Below, piece by piece: positions 41,860 through 53,000 of a stretch of 64,000 nt of DNA. Every line of letters starts with the position of its first letter. The first letter of the stretch is position 1. Both the position numbers and the translations under genes were made by a program. The stretch is from a virus: positions 1 through 64,000 of IMG/VR virus record IMGVR_UViG_3300010883_026628; one strand, 5' to 3'. The notes beneath the pieces are model-generated. The model did not search any database and was not told the DNA's origin. It worked only from the letters and a program-made list of their open reading frames with translations.

Positions 41860-43782
41860 ATGGGCGTAGAATATACAGATGACGTAAATGATATAGCTTT
41901 TGAAACAAAGGCAACAGATAAGGCTGGCTTAGCCTTATCTAATTCGACATCTGATACAATTTTCCAAAAAGCCATTGTACTTGAAGTAATTAACGATCCA
42001 GCTGCCTTTAGGAGTCAAAAGGATTTTGATAAAAAATATGACAAAGCTACTGTCGATAACTTTTCTTTCTTAAAGCGCGCTCCAAGAAACGCAGTGTTAG
42101 CTAGAACCCTTAACGATGGCCAGGGAAAAAGATCAGATACAGTTAATATTTGTTTACCATTTTTCCCCCCCCACTTATGCTTTCCTATAAAACCTGGTGA
42201 ACATGTCTGGTTAATAAGTCCAGCACCCACTGGAAAAGCTGCTAAAGTTTTTTATTGGATGTGTAGAGTACCAACCTGGATAGATGCTGATGATATAAAT
42301 TATACTCATGAAGATAGGGTTCACCATTATAAGGGAGCAGCGGTCGACGAAGCTGATTCAGCTGATAAAGCGCATAACGAAGTACCAAAAACCAAAAATA
42401 AAGATGACTTGGAGATGTACGGTTTTCCAAATGGTATGGCAGATTCTGATGGCTTTACGTTCGGTGATAACAAAGATGAGTATGACATTCATGTAACAGG
42501 CTCACTGGCATATAAGTCATTTAAGTTTGAGCCCGTCCCTAGATTAACCAAGATGCCTGGAGACATGGTGTTACAAGGATCAAATAACACTAGCATCACT
42601 CTGGGCACTGCTAGGGGGTTTCGGGGTGGTCATTCATTCACTCCGGACGAAGGGGCCGCCCCGGGTGGAGAAGACATTCGCTTGGTCGACTTTAACGATG
42701 AACCCCTGACGGGAGGAGAGGAAGATAAGATAATTAGATCAAGCGCTACGTTAGTAGACCCTTCCGTTCCAGAAGCTACGTATGAGGGGGACTTTGCGGC
42801 TGCAATTGACATCGTCGCTGGTAGATCACTTCGAACAAGAGGGGGTGGTGACACAAACCCAATCGCTGATGCTGATACAAATCCTCCAACTGTTGCCATG
42901 GAAGGTGGCCATGCTCCAGCCTTTCCTAGATTGAAAAAAACAGTTAATCCAGAAGATAAACGAGGCGCTGGGCTAGTCGAGGTTTCAAAAAATCCGCAAG
43001 GGTATTTAGAAGATGTAAAAGACAACCAGCTAGATCATCCCATAGAAGGAGATCCAGATTTTAGATATGACGCTAGCAGAATTTATATAACTGCTGACTC
43101 ATCTCCTGATGAGGACTTTGGATTAGCTGAACAGCTCACCGGCATGCCCGCGGGATTAGGTAATGCGGGCACTGTTCCAGTTGCACTAGATGGAGCTGCG
43201 GTGGTGATGAAATCAGATCATATAAGAATTATCGCGCGTAAAGATCCCGATAGCCTCGCTGGTGGAGCAGCAACAAAGATCAACGGATCAATACGAATTA
43301 TAAAAGAAGGAAAGCCACGTACTCCCGCCGACGACTCTAAAGGGCCCCCTGGCGGTGAGCGAGCAATAATCGCAATAGAGCCTGATGGTACAATTATAAT
43401 CGATGGTCCCCGTGTTATTCTAGGTAATGGCCACATGTCAGCTCCACAACTAGATGCCTCAGCTGAATCTGCCGGTCCTGGATATACTACAAATGATCAT
43501 GTCTATATCGGCGGTGATGATGCTGAGCACTCTGCTGTATTGGGCGAAGAGCTGGCCGACACCCTAATGGCCTTTGCTGTTGATGTAGCTAGAATGCTAG
43601 GAGCTACCGACGGAGGATCAGTCTCCGGATTTGGTTCGAATGCGCACACTAGTCAAGAAGCAACCATCGCCAGTATAGGAAATAGCGGAGCCCCTATTAC
43701 AAATGGTTCATCCACCGCTATGATTAGTAATTTAAAAAACAATTTAAAAAATTGTTTTAGTAAGGTTATAAAAATAAAATGA
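41860..43782 (+). CDS. gp5-like baseplate hub (OB-fold) protein
   Basis: The product is 640 residues. About 65-130 (FLKRAPRNAVLAR, then DTVNICLPFFPPHLCFPIKPGEHVWLI) is the OB-fold typical of phage hub proteins such as T4 gp5. No lysozyme domain is visible. The C-terminal part (IRIIKEGKPRTP, AIIAIEPDGTIIIDGPRVILG) looks like the strands leading into a spike. It overlaps the next gene by 4 bases. Confidence 0.7.
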   Translation: MGVEYTDDVNDIAFETKATDKAGLALSNSTSDTIFQKAIVLEVINDPAAFRSQKDFDKKYDKATVDNFSFLKRAPRNAVLARTLNDGQGKRSDTVNICLPFFPPHLCFPIKPGEHVWLISPAPTGKAAKVFYWMCRVPTWIDADDINYTHEDRVHHYKGAAVDEADSADKAHNEVPKTKNKDDLEMYGFPNGMADSDGFTFGDNKDEYDIHVTGSLAYKSFKFEPVPRLTKMPGDMVLQGSNNTSITLGTARGFRGGHSFTPDEGAAPGGEDIRLVDFNDEPLTGGEEDKIIRSSATLVDPSVPEATYEGDFAAAIDIVAGRSLRTRGGGDTNPIADADTNPPTVAMEGGHAPAFPRLKKTVNPEDKRGAGLVEVSKNPQGYLEDVKDNQLDHPIEGDPDFRYDASRIYITADSSPDEDFGLAEQLTGMPAGLGNAGTVPVALDGAAVVMKSDHIRIIARKDPDSLAGGAATKINGSIRIIKEGKPRTPADDSKGPPGGERAIIAIEPDGTIIIDGPRVILGNGHMSAPQLDASAESAGPGYTTNDHVYIGGDDAEHSAVLGEELADTLMAFAVDVARMLGATDGGSVSGFGSNAHTSQEATIASIGNSGAPITNGSSTAMISNLKNNLKNCFSKVIKIK

Positions 43783-45407
43783 GTGACAGGGCAGCCATAG
43801 CTCAAGAAGGCGACGGTGGCTTAATCAGCGGTATATTCCCGTCTATTGGCGCTCTTATAAGTAGTATTTTTGGCGGATGCTGTTGTGTAATGGACTGTAC
43901 TCCAGATCAAAGGGAAAATCCGTCATGGGAAGGCGGTCCTTGCTGTCCACGCTTAAATCCGTCGCTACCTGTAAAGCAAGGTGAAGCCGGTGAACCTGAC
44001 TCTCCTCTAGAACCACCGCTCCATCCGCTTGAACCCGCTAAGTATGGAGGCATTTGTCAAGAAATAAAACTACAAATATCCTTACACGGAACACCTTATC
44101 TTAAGTTTGCGTTTGCTTTCGAACCTATTTTAGATATACCGCCAGGACTACCCAAGCTACCGTCATTCCCTCCAGATATTGGGTGGTTTGGTTTACCTAG
44201 TCTTAATTTACCAGAGATTGATTTAGGTCTCCACGGTCTTAAAATTCCTGGTATCCCGCTACCAGGGATCCCAACACTTGAGTTTTTTACCCTCGATTTA
44301 CCGCATATACCTAGCTTTCCCGGTTTACCCTTATTTTCTATGTCTTTAAAACCTATAAGCTTAGCACTAGACCTCTTTAAGTTAAAGCTTCCACCAATCC
44401 CTGATTTTGATCTTTGTGCCATCGCAAAATTTGTAGGATTACTCAAGCCAGATGCCGATTGTGAGTTAAGCTTAGGATCAGTCAACATTAATATAGCGCT
44501 TTGCTATTTGACAATTCTTCTTTTCTTTCTAATGTTGATACAACCAATATTGATGGTATTATTCGGGATGAAAGAAAAGGGCTTATTAACGGTAGACGAG
44601 AACGGCGATGTAGATTTTGGTACAGAGGAAACCCCATTGATCACCGCGCCTCCTAGAATTAGTATAATTCACACTGCAAGTTCACCGCTTCACCCAGGCG
44701 CACCAGATTCTCTTATGACATTTGTAAGATCGACAGATCCTGAAACCCCTGGAGCCCTGGTTACTTTTACTATAACTGCTCATGAGCTTATTACACTTTT
44801 TGGTGAAGAATTCTATTCCAGTTCTCCTGATGCCTCTGCCGTCCCCCCGATCGTAGCACAGATAGAGCCAGCAGTTACTCATGAAGAAGGAGTCGTAAGT
44901 CGAGGATCCGCCAGCTACAAATGGACGGTTCATAGACCAAATATAATACCTACAGAGTTTGAATTGTCTAATGATACAGTCGACGCTGAAGTAACTTACG
45001 CTCCAGCGTTTAACTCATTTAAAGACTCTTTAACTATGCCGGAGTCATTAGAGGCGCGCCGCATCGCTCACTTCCCAAAAGGCGATCTAAATGGGCCTCC
45101 TAGTTCTGATGATCGTACTATTTTTTACAATTTCCTGAATCCAGGGTTATATGAGGTCTATTGTGACGTGACTATAGGCAATAGTACAAAAACAATGGCA
45201 ACGTTTGTTCAAATTGAAAAACCAGAGGTCCCTAATGCGCTACCTCCAGTCTTGCAAGCTATGCCTAGGTACACTCGCGAATCAATAGAGCTGCTTGTGA
45301 AAGATACATCGGCCCCAATACGAAGACCAAGTCGTCCCGACCCCGTCGAAGATCAAGTAGAGCACGACCCCAGACCTGATGTTCCCCCAACAAAGAAGGG
45401 TGTATAA
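43779..45407 (+). CDS. Pro/Leu-rich virion protein with Cys cluster and transmembrane helix
   Basis: The product is 542 residues of unusual make-up. Residues 25-40 have GGCCCVMDC. About 115-215 is a long run of short 'LPxIPxxPxL' units. One strong membrane helix follows (ALCYLTILLFFLMLIQPILMVLFG), and the C-terminal half has an Ig-like beta pattern (TFVRSTDPETPGALVTFTITAHE). It lies between a hub protein and a zinc protein. It may be the spike or tape-like partner. No family is recognised. Confidence 0.6.
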   Translation: MSDRAAIAQEGDGGLISGIFPSIGALISSIFGGCCCVMDCTPDQRENPSWEGGPCCPRLNPSLPVKQGEAGEPDSPLEPPLHPLEPAKYGGICQEIKLQISLHGTPYLKFAFAFEPILDIPPGLPKLPSFPPDIGWFGLPSLNLPEIDLGLHGLKIPGIPLPGIPTLEFFTLDLPHIPSFPGLPLFSMSLKPISLALDLFKLKLPPIPDFDLCAIAKFVGLLKPDADCELSLGSVNINIALCYLTILLFFLMLIQPILMVLFGMKEKGLLTVDENGDVDFGTEETPLITAPPRISIIHTASSPLHPGAPDSLMTFVRSTDPETPGALVTFTITAHELITLFGEEFYSSSPDASAVPPIVAQIEPAVTHEEGVVSRGSASYKWTVHRPNIIPTEFELSNDTVDAEVTYAPAFNSFKDSLTMPESLEARRIAHFPKGDLNGPPSSDDRTIFYNFLNPGLYEVYCDVTIGNSTKTMATFVQIEKPEVPNALPPVLQAMPRYTRESIELLVKDTSAPIRRPSRPDPVEDQVEHDPRPDVPPTKKGV

Positions 45408-45658
45408 TGGCGAAAGAAAAATCGTTTTGTAAAGAGTGTGTACAGATTGGTGAAGGGTGGACAAAAGTGACAATGCATCTATTGGGGTTGCTGGATAAAG
45501 AAACCGCCAGCTTAGCAAACGAGCGAAGAAAAATTTGTGATGAGTGTCCTAAGCTGGTAGAAAGTAATACTTCTTTTTTAAAGTGTAATGAGTGTGGATG
45601 CTATTATCCTATGTTAGTATATTCATCAACAAAAGTGTGTCCTTTAGGGAAGTGGTAA
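45407..45658 (+). CDS. small zinc-ribbon protein
   Basis: The product is 83 residues with Cys pairs near positions 8-11 (CKEC), 45-48 (CDEC) and 60-65 (CNECGC), and a final CPLGKW. The 'ICDECP ... C-CGC ... CPLGKW' pattern recurs in small phage proteins. The ATG shares a base with the previous stop. Its role in assembly is unknown. Confidence 0.7.
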   Translation: MAKEKSFCKECVQIGEGWTKVTMHLLGLLDKETASLANERRKICDECPKLVESNTSFLKCNECGCYYPMLVYSSTKVCPLGKW

Positions 45659-45722
45659 CTTTATACTATTTAAAATACACATAAATTTTTGTTAGTGGAT
45701 AATTATACACCAGAGGTATGTG

Positions 45723-46223
45723 ATGGCGTCCAGAAATAGAACTCAAAATAGATCCCAAATAACGTTCAAGTCTGCAGGACAATTAAAATCGACTGTAGAA
45801 AAATATGAAAGAGATATAAAATTTGTTAAGCTCATCGGGATTCAAACTCCTCTAGAGCTTGGCACTGGCCGCGATGGTCTTTTTAGAATGCATAAGAGCT
45901 TAAAAGATCAAGTCCGTGATAATTTTAGAAATCTCCTTATGACGAACCATGGTGAGCGTTTGGGAAATTATAGCTTTGGTGCTAATTTAGAAGAATTAGG
46001 ATTTGAGCTAGCAACAGATGATATTGAAAAAGAGGCGATTAGTAGGATAAATCAAGCGTTAAGTCAGCATATGCCTTATATTTCGTTAAACGCTTTCGAG
46101 GCATTTACTGAGCATCATAATAATGAGGACACAGCTAAAATAGGGATAAGGGTCTTATATTCTATTCCCGGGCTAAATGTGTCCAAACAAACAATAGAGG
46201 TGATAATAAGGGCAGCTGGATAA
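45723..46223 (+). CDS. gp25-like baseplate wedge protein
   Basis: The product is 166 residues. Residues about 40-160 (GLFRMHKSLKDQVRDNFRNLLMTNHGERLGNYSFGANLEEL and ISRINQALSQHMPYISLNAFEA) match the gp25/lysozyme-like wedge family that helps start sheath assembly. AGAGG lies 6 bases before ATG 45723; a GTG at 45720 is the other option. It directly precedes the gp6-like gene, as in many contractile-tail clusters. Confidence 0.85.
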   Translation: MASRNRTQNRSQITFKSAGQLKSTVEKYERDIKFVKLIGIQTPLELGTGRDGLFRMHKSLKDQVRDNFRNLLMTNHGERLGNYSFGANLEELGFELATDDIEKEAISRINQALSQHMPYISLNAFEAFTEHHNNEDTAKIGIRVLYSIPGLNVSKQTIEVIIRAAG

Positions 46224-48145
46224 TGGAAAAAGATATAAAAAATAAGCAAAAGAAAATTATAAAAAGATCATATCTTGCAAGGGACTTCGATGGATTTAAA
46301 CAAAACTTGGTCCAGCATGCTAGAACGTTTTTTCCTGATAACATAGAGGATTTTACTGAAACCGGTCTTGGCGGAATGTTTGTTGACATGATTTCTTTCA
46401 TCGGTGATTCAATGTCATTTTATTTAGATCATCAATTTAATGAGCTTAGGTGGTCCGACGCAGTTGAAATTGAAAATTTAAAAAAACATATAAAGCTAGC
46501 TGGTGTTGAGGCCCATGGCGCTAGTCCGGCGACGGTATACGTTACTTTTTATATTCAGGTACCCCTAGATGTCGACGACGCCGTCCTCGCGGCGTGTTTG
46601 CCGTGTATTAAAAAGGGTACTAGATTAGTTTCTGGAAACGGTACAACATTTAATCTGATGGAGGATGTAGATTTTTCGTTAAGGAATAATGACGCTTCTG
46701 GAGATTTTGTCTGGAATTCTTCTACCATTCCATCAACAACCGGTGACGTTGCTAATGATAAGAGAAGAAAAATAATCAACCTAAGGGGCTTGTGCGTCTC
46801 AGGTGATATAAAGGAAGAGACCTTTTCCATTCCAGATAGCTTCGTACCCTTTAGGGAGATATCACTATCAGAGCAAAATATAAGCTTGATAGAAAGTCTG
46901 ATAGATGCCGATGGTAACGTATATTATGAGGTGGACAATTTGGCTCAAGATAACGTCTTTACTATCATGGATAACAAGGATATTAGCAAAAGGTCTATAG
47001 AGAAATCGATAATTGTTACTCCATCCCCATACCGATATACACGATATTTCGATCCCCAATTATTCTCTACCATATTAACATTTGGTGGTGGTGACGCCAT
47101 GGCGGATGATGACGATATTTTACCAGATCCTGGAGACTTAAGCGTTCCTCTTTACGGGAAGAAAGTTTTTTCAAGATTTGCACTAGATCCAAATTCCCTA
47201 CTTAAAACAAATACTTTGGGTGTCGCGCCTAGACAGACCATGATAACTGTTAGGTATCGCCACGGAGGCGGATTATCTCATAATGTAGGTGCAGAGTCCA
47301 TCCGACAAATAGAATTTTTGGATATGACATTTCCTTCCGGTGTAGATCACGAAGATGCGCGGTCTACACGCACTAGCTTGGCTATTCGGAACAATCAAAG
47401 ATCTTCCGGTGGCTCACCAGCACCTAGCATAGACGAGCTTAGAGATCAGATCCCAATCGCCAGAAACTCTCAGTCTCGTATAGTGACAAAAGAAGATTTA
47501 GTCGCCAGAATGTATTCTTTACCAGCTCCGCTGGGTAGAATATTTAGGGCAGCCATTTCAGAGTCCCCCGACTCAAGCGGGCAGATAGAGGTTGTAATAA
47601 TTAGTCGAGGCGCAACTGGAAAACTAGTACGGTTTGGATCTATGGATACATCTTCATCACCACTAGAGGTTTCAGGCGATAATCTTAAGCTAAACCTAAA
47701 GACATATCTGGAATCGTTTAGATTAATAAACGATTCTTATATAATAATGGACGCAGCCATCCATAATTACGGACTTAATATTAACGTAATCGCTGTTCCT
47801 GGTGCTCAAAAATCGAATGTAGTGCAATCAATAATCACGAATCTCAAAAGACTTTTAAGCATTAAAAATTTCCATATAAACCAACCTTTATCATTAGGTG
47901 ATATTAGCTATTCTGTAATGTCGTCTGAAGGAGTCGCCTCGATACACGATTCCGGAACGATTAAGGGAATTTCTGTTATCCCGAAGTCTGGCGTTATTAA
48001 AGAAGGCGACGGTATCAATTCTTATGATTATGGACTAAGCGAGCCATTTGACACTATCATAGAAAAAGGGTATATCTTTCCAAAGAAGAACGGACTGTTT
48101 GAAATGAAGTATCCAGATTTTGATATTAGGGTAAGCGTGAGATAA
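46223..48145 (+). CDS. gp6/J-like baseplate wedge protein
   Basis: The product is 640 residues. FTETGLGGMFVDMISFIGDSMSFYLDHQFNE near the N-terminus is the baseplate J/gp6 hallmark. A later SRIVTKEDLVARMYSLPAPLGRIFRA and LKTYLESFRLINDSYIIMDA support it. It builds the wedge ring of the baseplate. TAATG overlap joins it to gp25 and to the next gene. Confidence 0.85.
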   Translation: MEKDIKNKQKKIIKRSYLARDFDGFKQNLVQHARTFFPDNIEDFTETGLGGMFVDMISFIGDSMSFYLDHQFNELRWSDAVEIENLKKHIKLAGVEAHGASPATVYVTFYIQVPLDVDDAVLAACLPCIKKGTRLVSGNGTTFNLMEDVDFSLRNNDASGDFVWNSSTIPSTTGDVANDKRRKIINLRGLCVSGDIKEETFSIPDSFVPFREISLSEQNISLIESLIDADGNVYYEVDNLAQDNVFTIMDNKDISKRSIEKSIIVTPSPYRYTRYFDPQLFSTILTFGGGDAMADDDDILPDPGDLSVPLYGKKVFSRFALDPNSLLKTNTLGVAPRQTMITVRYRHGGGLSHNVGAESIRQIEFLDMTFPSGVDHEDARSTRTSLAIRNNQRSSGGSPAPSIDELRDQIPIARNSQSRIVTKEDLVARMYSLPAPLGRIFRAAISESPDSSGQIEVVIISRGATGKLVRFGSMDTSSSPLEVSGDNLKLNLKTYLESFRLINDSYIIMDAAIHNYGLNINVIAVPGAQKSNVVQSIITNLKRLLSIKNFHINQPLSLGDISYSVMSSEGVASIHDSGTIKGISVIPKSGVIKEGDGINSYDYGLSEPFDTIIEKGYIFPKKNGLFEMKYPDFDIRVSVR

Positions 48146-50040
48146 TGCAATTAATAATCACAGCCAGCAAAGATTGTTACATAACTGATAAAATTATAGA
48201 TAATAAATATCGTTCAAAAAATTCCAACACTGGTCATGCTGCCACTTTAGATTTATTTAAACTGTTTGAAGAGTCTGGCGTCATGGAGTCTGGAAGTTTT
48301 GTGACAAATAATATAACGGAAAAGTCAGCGCTATTAATAAAGTTTGATTATTCCAGCATCGGTAAATTAACTTCAAGCATTTTAGATATTAGAAGTTCAA
48401 ATTTTAAAGCTTATCTAGAGCTACAAGATGTAAGCTCAGGCCTACAAAAGCCCTTTAACTTTTCTGCAGTTTGTAATCCTTTGGTGAGGGAATTTGAGGA
48501 AGGTTATGGTATAGATGTAAACGGGTTTAACGATTTAGGATCTTCGAATTATTTAACTTCGTCTTATTATTTAACATCTCCAGTCGTTTGGAAAAATGAA
48601 GGTGCCTCCACCGCGGGGGGGAATGATGAAGTCTTAGCTCAGGGGTCAATAACAGTCGCTGGTACTGGTGGATGGAATAATACTGTCGGTTTTACTTTGA
48701 GCGATGGAACGAATAGCGTGTCATTTTTGGCTAACGTTGCATCGGCTACTGCGGCCAGAACTGATGCAACAAACTACACATTTGGAATTAACGGAATTAC
48801 AACAACCGCAGATATAGCAGATAAAATATTCGCGGCTATAGCGCTGGCCAAGAGCCAAGGTGATCTAGGGATAACTGCGACTGATCCTGACACCGGCTCT
48901 ATTATTGCTGTGAAACAAGACATAGCTGGTCTTACTGGTAATACCAATATAACTCTGGCAAATGAAGCCACTAGATTAACTGCTTCAAATCTCAGGGGAG
49001 GTCATGATACAACACATATTGATATAATTACATCAGCCTCATACGGTACAACGAACGTTGATTTAGGATCTTCAACTTATTTATCTACACCAAGCCAGGA
49101 CTTAATTTTCGATATAACGAATGCTGTATCATCTAGCTTAAAGGGATTGATTGAAAATAATGGGTTTAGAATAGGTTTTAGTGGATCATATGATACAGAC
49201 AGTAAGACTAGGTTTGTTAAAAGATTTGCTTCTAGACATGTAAAGAATAAGCTACTTATCCCAAAATTAAGAGTCGTCTTTGATGATTCAATATCTGATG
49301 ACTCTAATACAGTCTTCGTGGACAAATCCAATATATCTGTCCTAAAAGTAAAGAAAGCATTTAGTAGCTCAAACCTTTTTGATAACTCAAGCGCTCAACT
49401 AACTGGAGACAACTGCGGAACGTTAAAAGTGGTGTCTGGATCTTTTACTAGCTCTGTTCAATTTAGTCAAGTTAGCAGATCTTCTGATCTCACTCGTCTA
49501 AAGGGTGTATATCAAGCATCATTTACGATCCCTAGTAATAATGCATATGTGAAAAGTGCACTTATGGCAGACCCAAGTGGGTTTAATGTGGATCTAAACT
49601 GGCAAACAACCGACGGCACAATCACATTTTTGACAAAGGACGTTAGAGTCCACAACGATTCTTTTTCCACGTTCGATATAACAGCGGTCTCTATTGCTTT
49701 TAAGAATAGAAAGCCAGAATATTCTGAAACCGAAGATATTTTAATAACATGTACTGCAACAATGGCTGGAAAAAACTATTCAGCGAGTAAGTTTAGAAAA
49801 AATCCTAATGCATTCCCGGGGCCTCTATTTTATAAAATATCAGAATTAGTTTCTGGGGAAGTTGTGATGCTGCAAAATATGAGCAATTCAACAAAGATGA
49901 GCTTTTATGATAATTCTTTTTCTGCTACAATAAAGTCAGGTACACTAAACTCAGGATATTCTTACAAGCTTGAACTTCTTAGTACTATAGACACCGAGGT
50001 TATCAACTTCAATTCTTCATTCATTTTTAAGGTAATCTAA
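48145..50040 (+). CDS. baseplate or tail structural protein with inserted module
   Basis: The product is 631 residues. The N-terminal 160 residues (SALLIKFDYSSIGKL, AYLELQDVSSGL) look like a beta-sandwich virion domain. About 168-275 is the repeated module shared with downstream genes ('FTLSDGTNSVSFL', a helix, then 'LTGNTNITL'). The C-terminal half is beta-rich. It is coupled to gp6-like and to the next gene by TAATG. Exact baseplate role unknown. Confidence 0.6.
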   Translation: MQLIITASKDCYITDKIIDNKYRSKNSNTGHAATLDLFKLFEESGVMESGSFVTNNITEKSALLIKFDYSSIGKLTSSILDIRSSNFKAYLELQDVSSGLQKPFNFSAVCNPLVREFEEGYGIDVNGFNDLGSSNYLTSSYYLTSPVVWKNEGASTAGGNDEVLAQGSITVAGTGGWNNTVGFTLSDGTNSVSFLANVASATAARTDATNYTFGINGITTTADIADKIFAAIALAKSQGDLGITATDPDTGSIIAVKQDIAGLTGNTNITLANEATRLTASNLRGGHDTTHIDIITSASYGTTNVDLGSSTYLSTPSQDLIFDITNAVSSSLKGLIENNGFRIGFSGSYDTDSKTRFVKRFASRHVKNKLLIPKLRVVFDDSISDDSNTVFVDKSNISVLKVKKAFSSSNLFDNSSAQLTGDNCGTLKVVSGSFTSSVQFSQVSRSSDLTRLKGVYQASFTIPSNNAYVKSALMADPSGFNVDLNWQTTDGTITFLTKDVRVHNDSFSTFDITAVSIAFKNRKPEYSETEDILITCTATMAGKNYSASKFRKNPNAFPGPLFYKISELVSGEVVMLQNMSNSTKMSFYDNSFSATIKSGTLNSGYSYKLELLSTIDTEVINFNSSFIFKVI

Positions 50041-53000
50041 TGGCAAGAAGATCAATGACATTTGAAAACGTAAAGTTTTTTACAAAAAGAATGCTTCGAA
50101 AATATAAGACCTCAACAGGTGTGCTTTTAGATCAAAATCAAAAAAAACTAACTGTTACCCACATCAATGATGATGATACATCATTTAGAAGAAATGAAAA
50201 TAATCATGGTATAGTATCAACACAACAATTACCGGTTAATAATGAATTGTTTCAGAACAATACTTTCTTTGGCTCAGCTGAAGCCAAAGTGAATGTGGCT
50301 TTTGATAAAATTATTAATAAATACCCATTTGATGGAACGCTAAGACAGATAGAACAATTTGAAGACAGCTTATCATCTTTAGAAAAACATATATTGAATA
50401 AATTCCCTAGAAATATAGGGTTTCTAACATTTGATTCAGATCAAAGCCAATCCGTAATAATAAAGGACAAATCTGGAAATCTAAGCCAAGCTCTACTAAA
50501 CGGTAAAGAGGCTGCTTCATACATTAACCCTAGGTTAAACCCTTTTTCTGTAGAGTGTACCCTAAGATTACCCACGGAGTCAAACCAAAACGCCTTTGTA
50601 TGTCATAGCGTTAATCCTACTCTAAATACAGGGTTCGCAGTTTTTATTAATCAGACTAACTCTGAGAAATTGTGTACGATCAATTTTGCAATAGTCAGTG
50701 GTAGCAGTCATTATGCCAGTGCAAGTTATCCGATTGATAAAGGTAAGTGGTATAATCTATCCTTTCTTTATGATAATAGAACAGAGCAACAAACAGTCAG
50801 GATAATATCTGGATCCAAGACATTGGCTCAAAGCGATTTCTTTAATTACCCCGGATTAAATACTTCTAATTCTGACTTGTTAGTAGGAGACGGAGTAAAT
50901 CTTACTGCTGGATCACTTTCATTTAATAAGAGCACCACTTACAGCGGGTCTTTAGACGAGTTTAGAATATTTCATGGCATCAGGTCAACTGATGAGATTG
51001 AGTATTATTCACAAAGGAATATATTCGCTCATGATAATCTAAGATTATGCTTAAGGTTCAACGAACCAACTGGTTCTCATTCAAACAATGATGTAGTATT
51101 AGATCATAGCGGAAATAGCCTGCATAGTAGAATAAACAACTACCAAAACAGTATAAGAAATCCTAGGGAGATCACTAGTTCTATATTTTTAGAGGATGCA
51201 AGGTTTAGCCCAATATTATTTCCTAATTATTCAACTGTCATTAACTTAAACGCATCGCTACTAGAGTTAGCGACAGAATATGACGTAAACAATCCAAACT
51301 TAATAACCAAACTAATTCCTAATCACTATCTTCAGGAGGGTGCATATCTGGAAGGCACGACTGTAGATGGTGAAATTGTAGAAGCGTACAACAGCGATGG
51401 GACTTTACCAAAATCTGGAAGAATTGGTCATGCACAACTGATGTCATTAATGCTTTATTATATGTCTGAAGAGCTTGATCAATATAAAATGTATTTAGAT
51501 CAAATTTCTCAATTCTTACATCCAGACTATTTAGGTCTTGAAGGCGTTTCGGATGTATTTTTACCAGACTTGGCGAAGCATTACGGTTTTGAATTACCAA
51601 AGATCTTCGGGGACGTTGCTCAAGAGCAATTTTTGGGAAAAGAAAATTTAGGTCTAGAACATTCAATATACGAAAAGAGTCTTTTTGAAGTCCAAAACCT
51701 GATCTGGCGCCGAGTATTAAAAAATATAAGTCATATATTCAAGTCAAAAGGTACCAGATATGCTATAGAAACAATATTCAGATCTGCTGGCATTGAGCCA
51801 GATAGATTATTTAGATTAGTTGAATATAACGGCGTAAACGAGTTCAGATTAGGATCATCTAGACAACAAATCACTGAGATGTCTACTATGCTAAATTTCT
51901 CAGGCAGTCTTTCAAGCTTTTTTGAAACGTCTAGAATCGATGGGACTATAATCAACCGACCAACACTTTTATCGGCACCGCTCACTGGCAGTAGAATAGA
52001 ACCAGGTTACCCTGAAATATCTGGTGGGAATATCTTAGCTTCTGCCAGTATATACTTCCATCCGTTTGATGAAACCGCCATACCACCTATTGGAACAAAG
52101 ATAACAATTCAAGATGCCTTTAATAACACCGAGATATTTCATTTTGCGAATCAAAGCACAGATTTTTCGGCAACTGCAACGTTAGTCTATTCAGCTAATC
52201 CTTTAGATGTTGAAAAATTAACACTAGTATCAACAGGTGGGGTAAGCAGAACTTATGAAATTGACACAGGTAATGGGGTTTCTGCAGGAAATATCCCGAT
52301 AGCCCGAGGTGCTAATGGCGATGCGACATACGCTAACCTCAAAGCTAAAATTGAAAGTACCTTAGGACATAATGGGAAGATCACCGTAGCTCAAGCCAAC
52401 GGCGCTGACACCAATCACGTCGGCTCCCTAGTTTTAACTCAAGCAGATACAGGTGCGGATGGTAATACGTCGATTGTGCACAACTTTACCGGCGGATCTG
52501 CTCTAGCTACCTTTTCTGGCGGCGCCCGAGTTATTAATAGGCAGATGGATGATTCTTCCACTAAAAAGTCTATAAAGCTGGTTGCTGATCTTAACGCTAC
52601 AATTACGTCATCATTCCCCACCACACTGACTACAAAGACGAAGAATAAGATCGCTGGAAATAATTTAGATATGGTTAATTTAACGACTAAAGATTTTAGT
52701 CGTAGTAATTTAGGTAACCACTCAATGGTTGTAGAGTCATCTAAATATCCCGTTGCGTGGATTAGAATGTCACAAACGACTCCTATTAATAAAGGATCAA
52801 CATCTCTAACTCCACAATATCAACCTCGGGCCTCTTATGCTACGCTAACAGTGACCAACGGCGCCGCCGTTAGTGGGATGACAGAAAAGAAATATATTAC
52901 TATAACCTCTACAGGCGGTGTTACCAAGAGATATGTGATTACAGATGCAGACGAAGATGCGGCAACAGCGACAGGCACGGTATTAAGCGACTCTGGAAAT

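Noticed and set aside
45680-45687. T4-type late promoter before the gp25-like gene
   Set aside because: CATAAATT only partly matches TATAAATA, and such AT-rich strings are common here.
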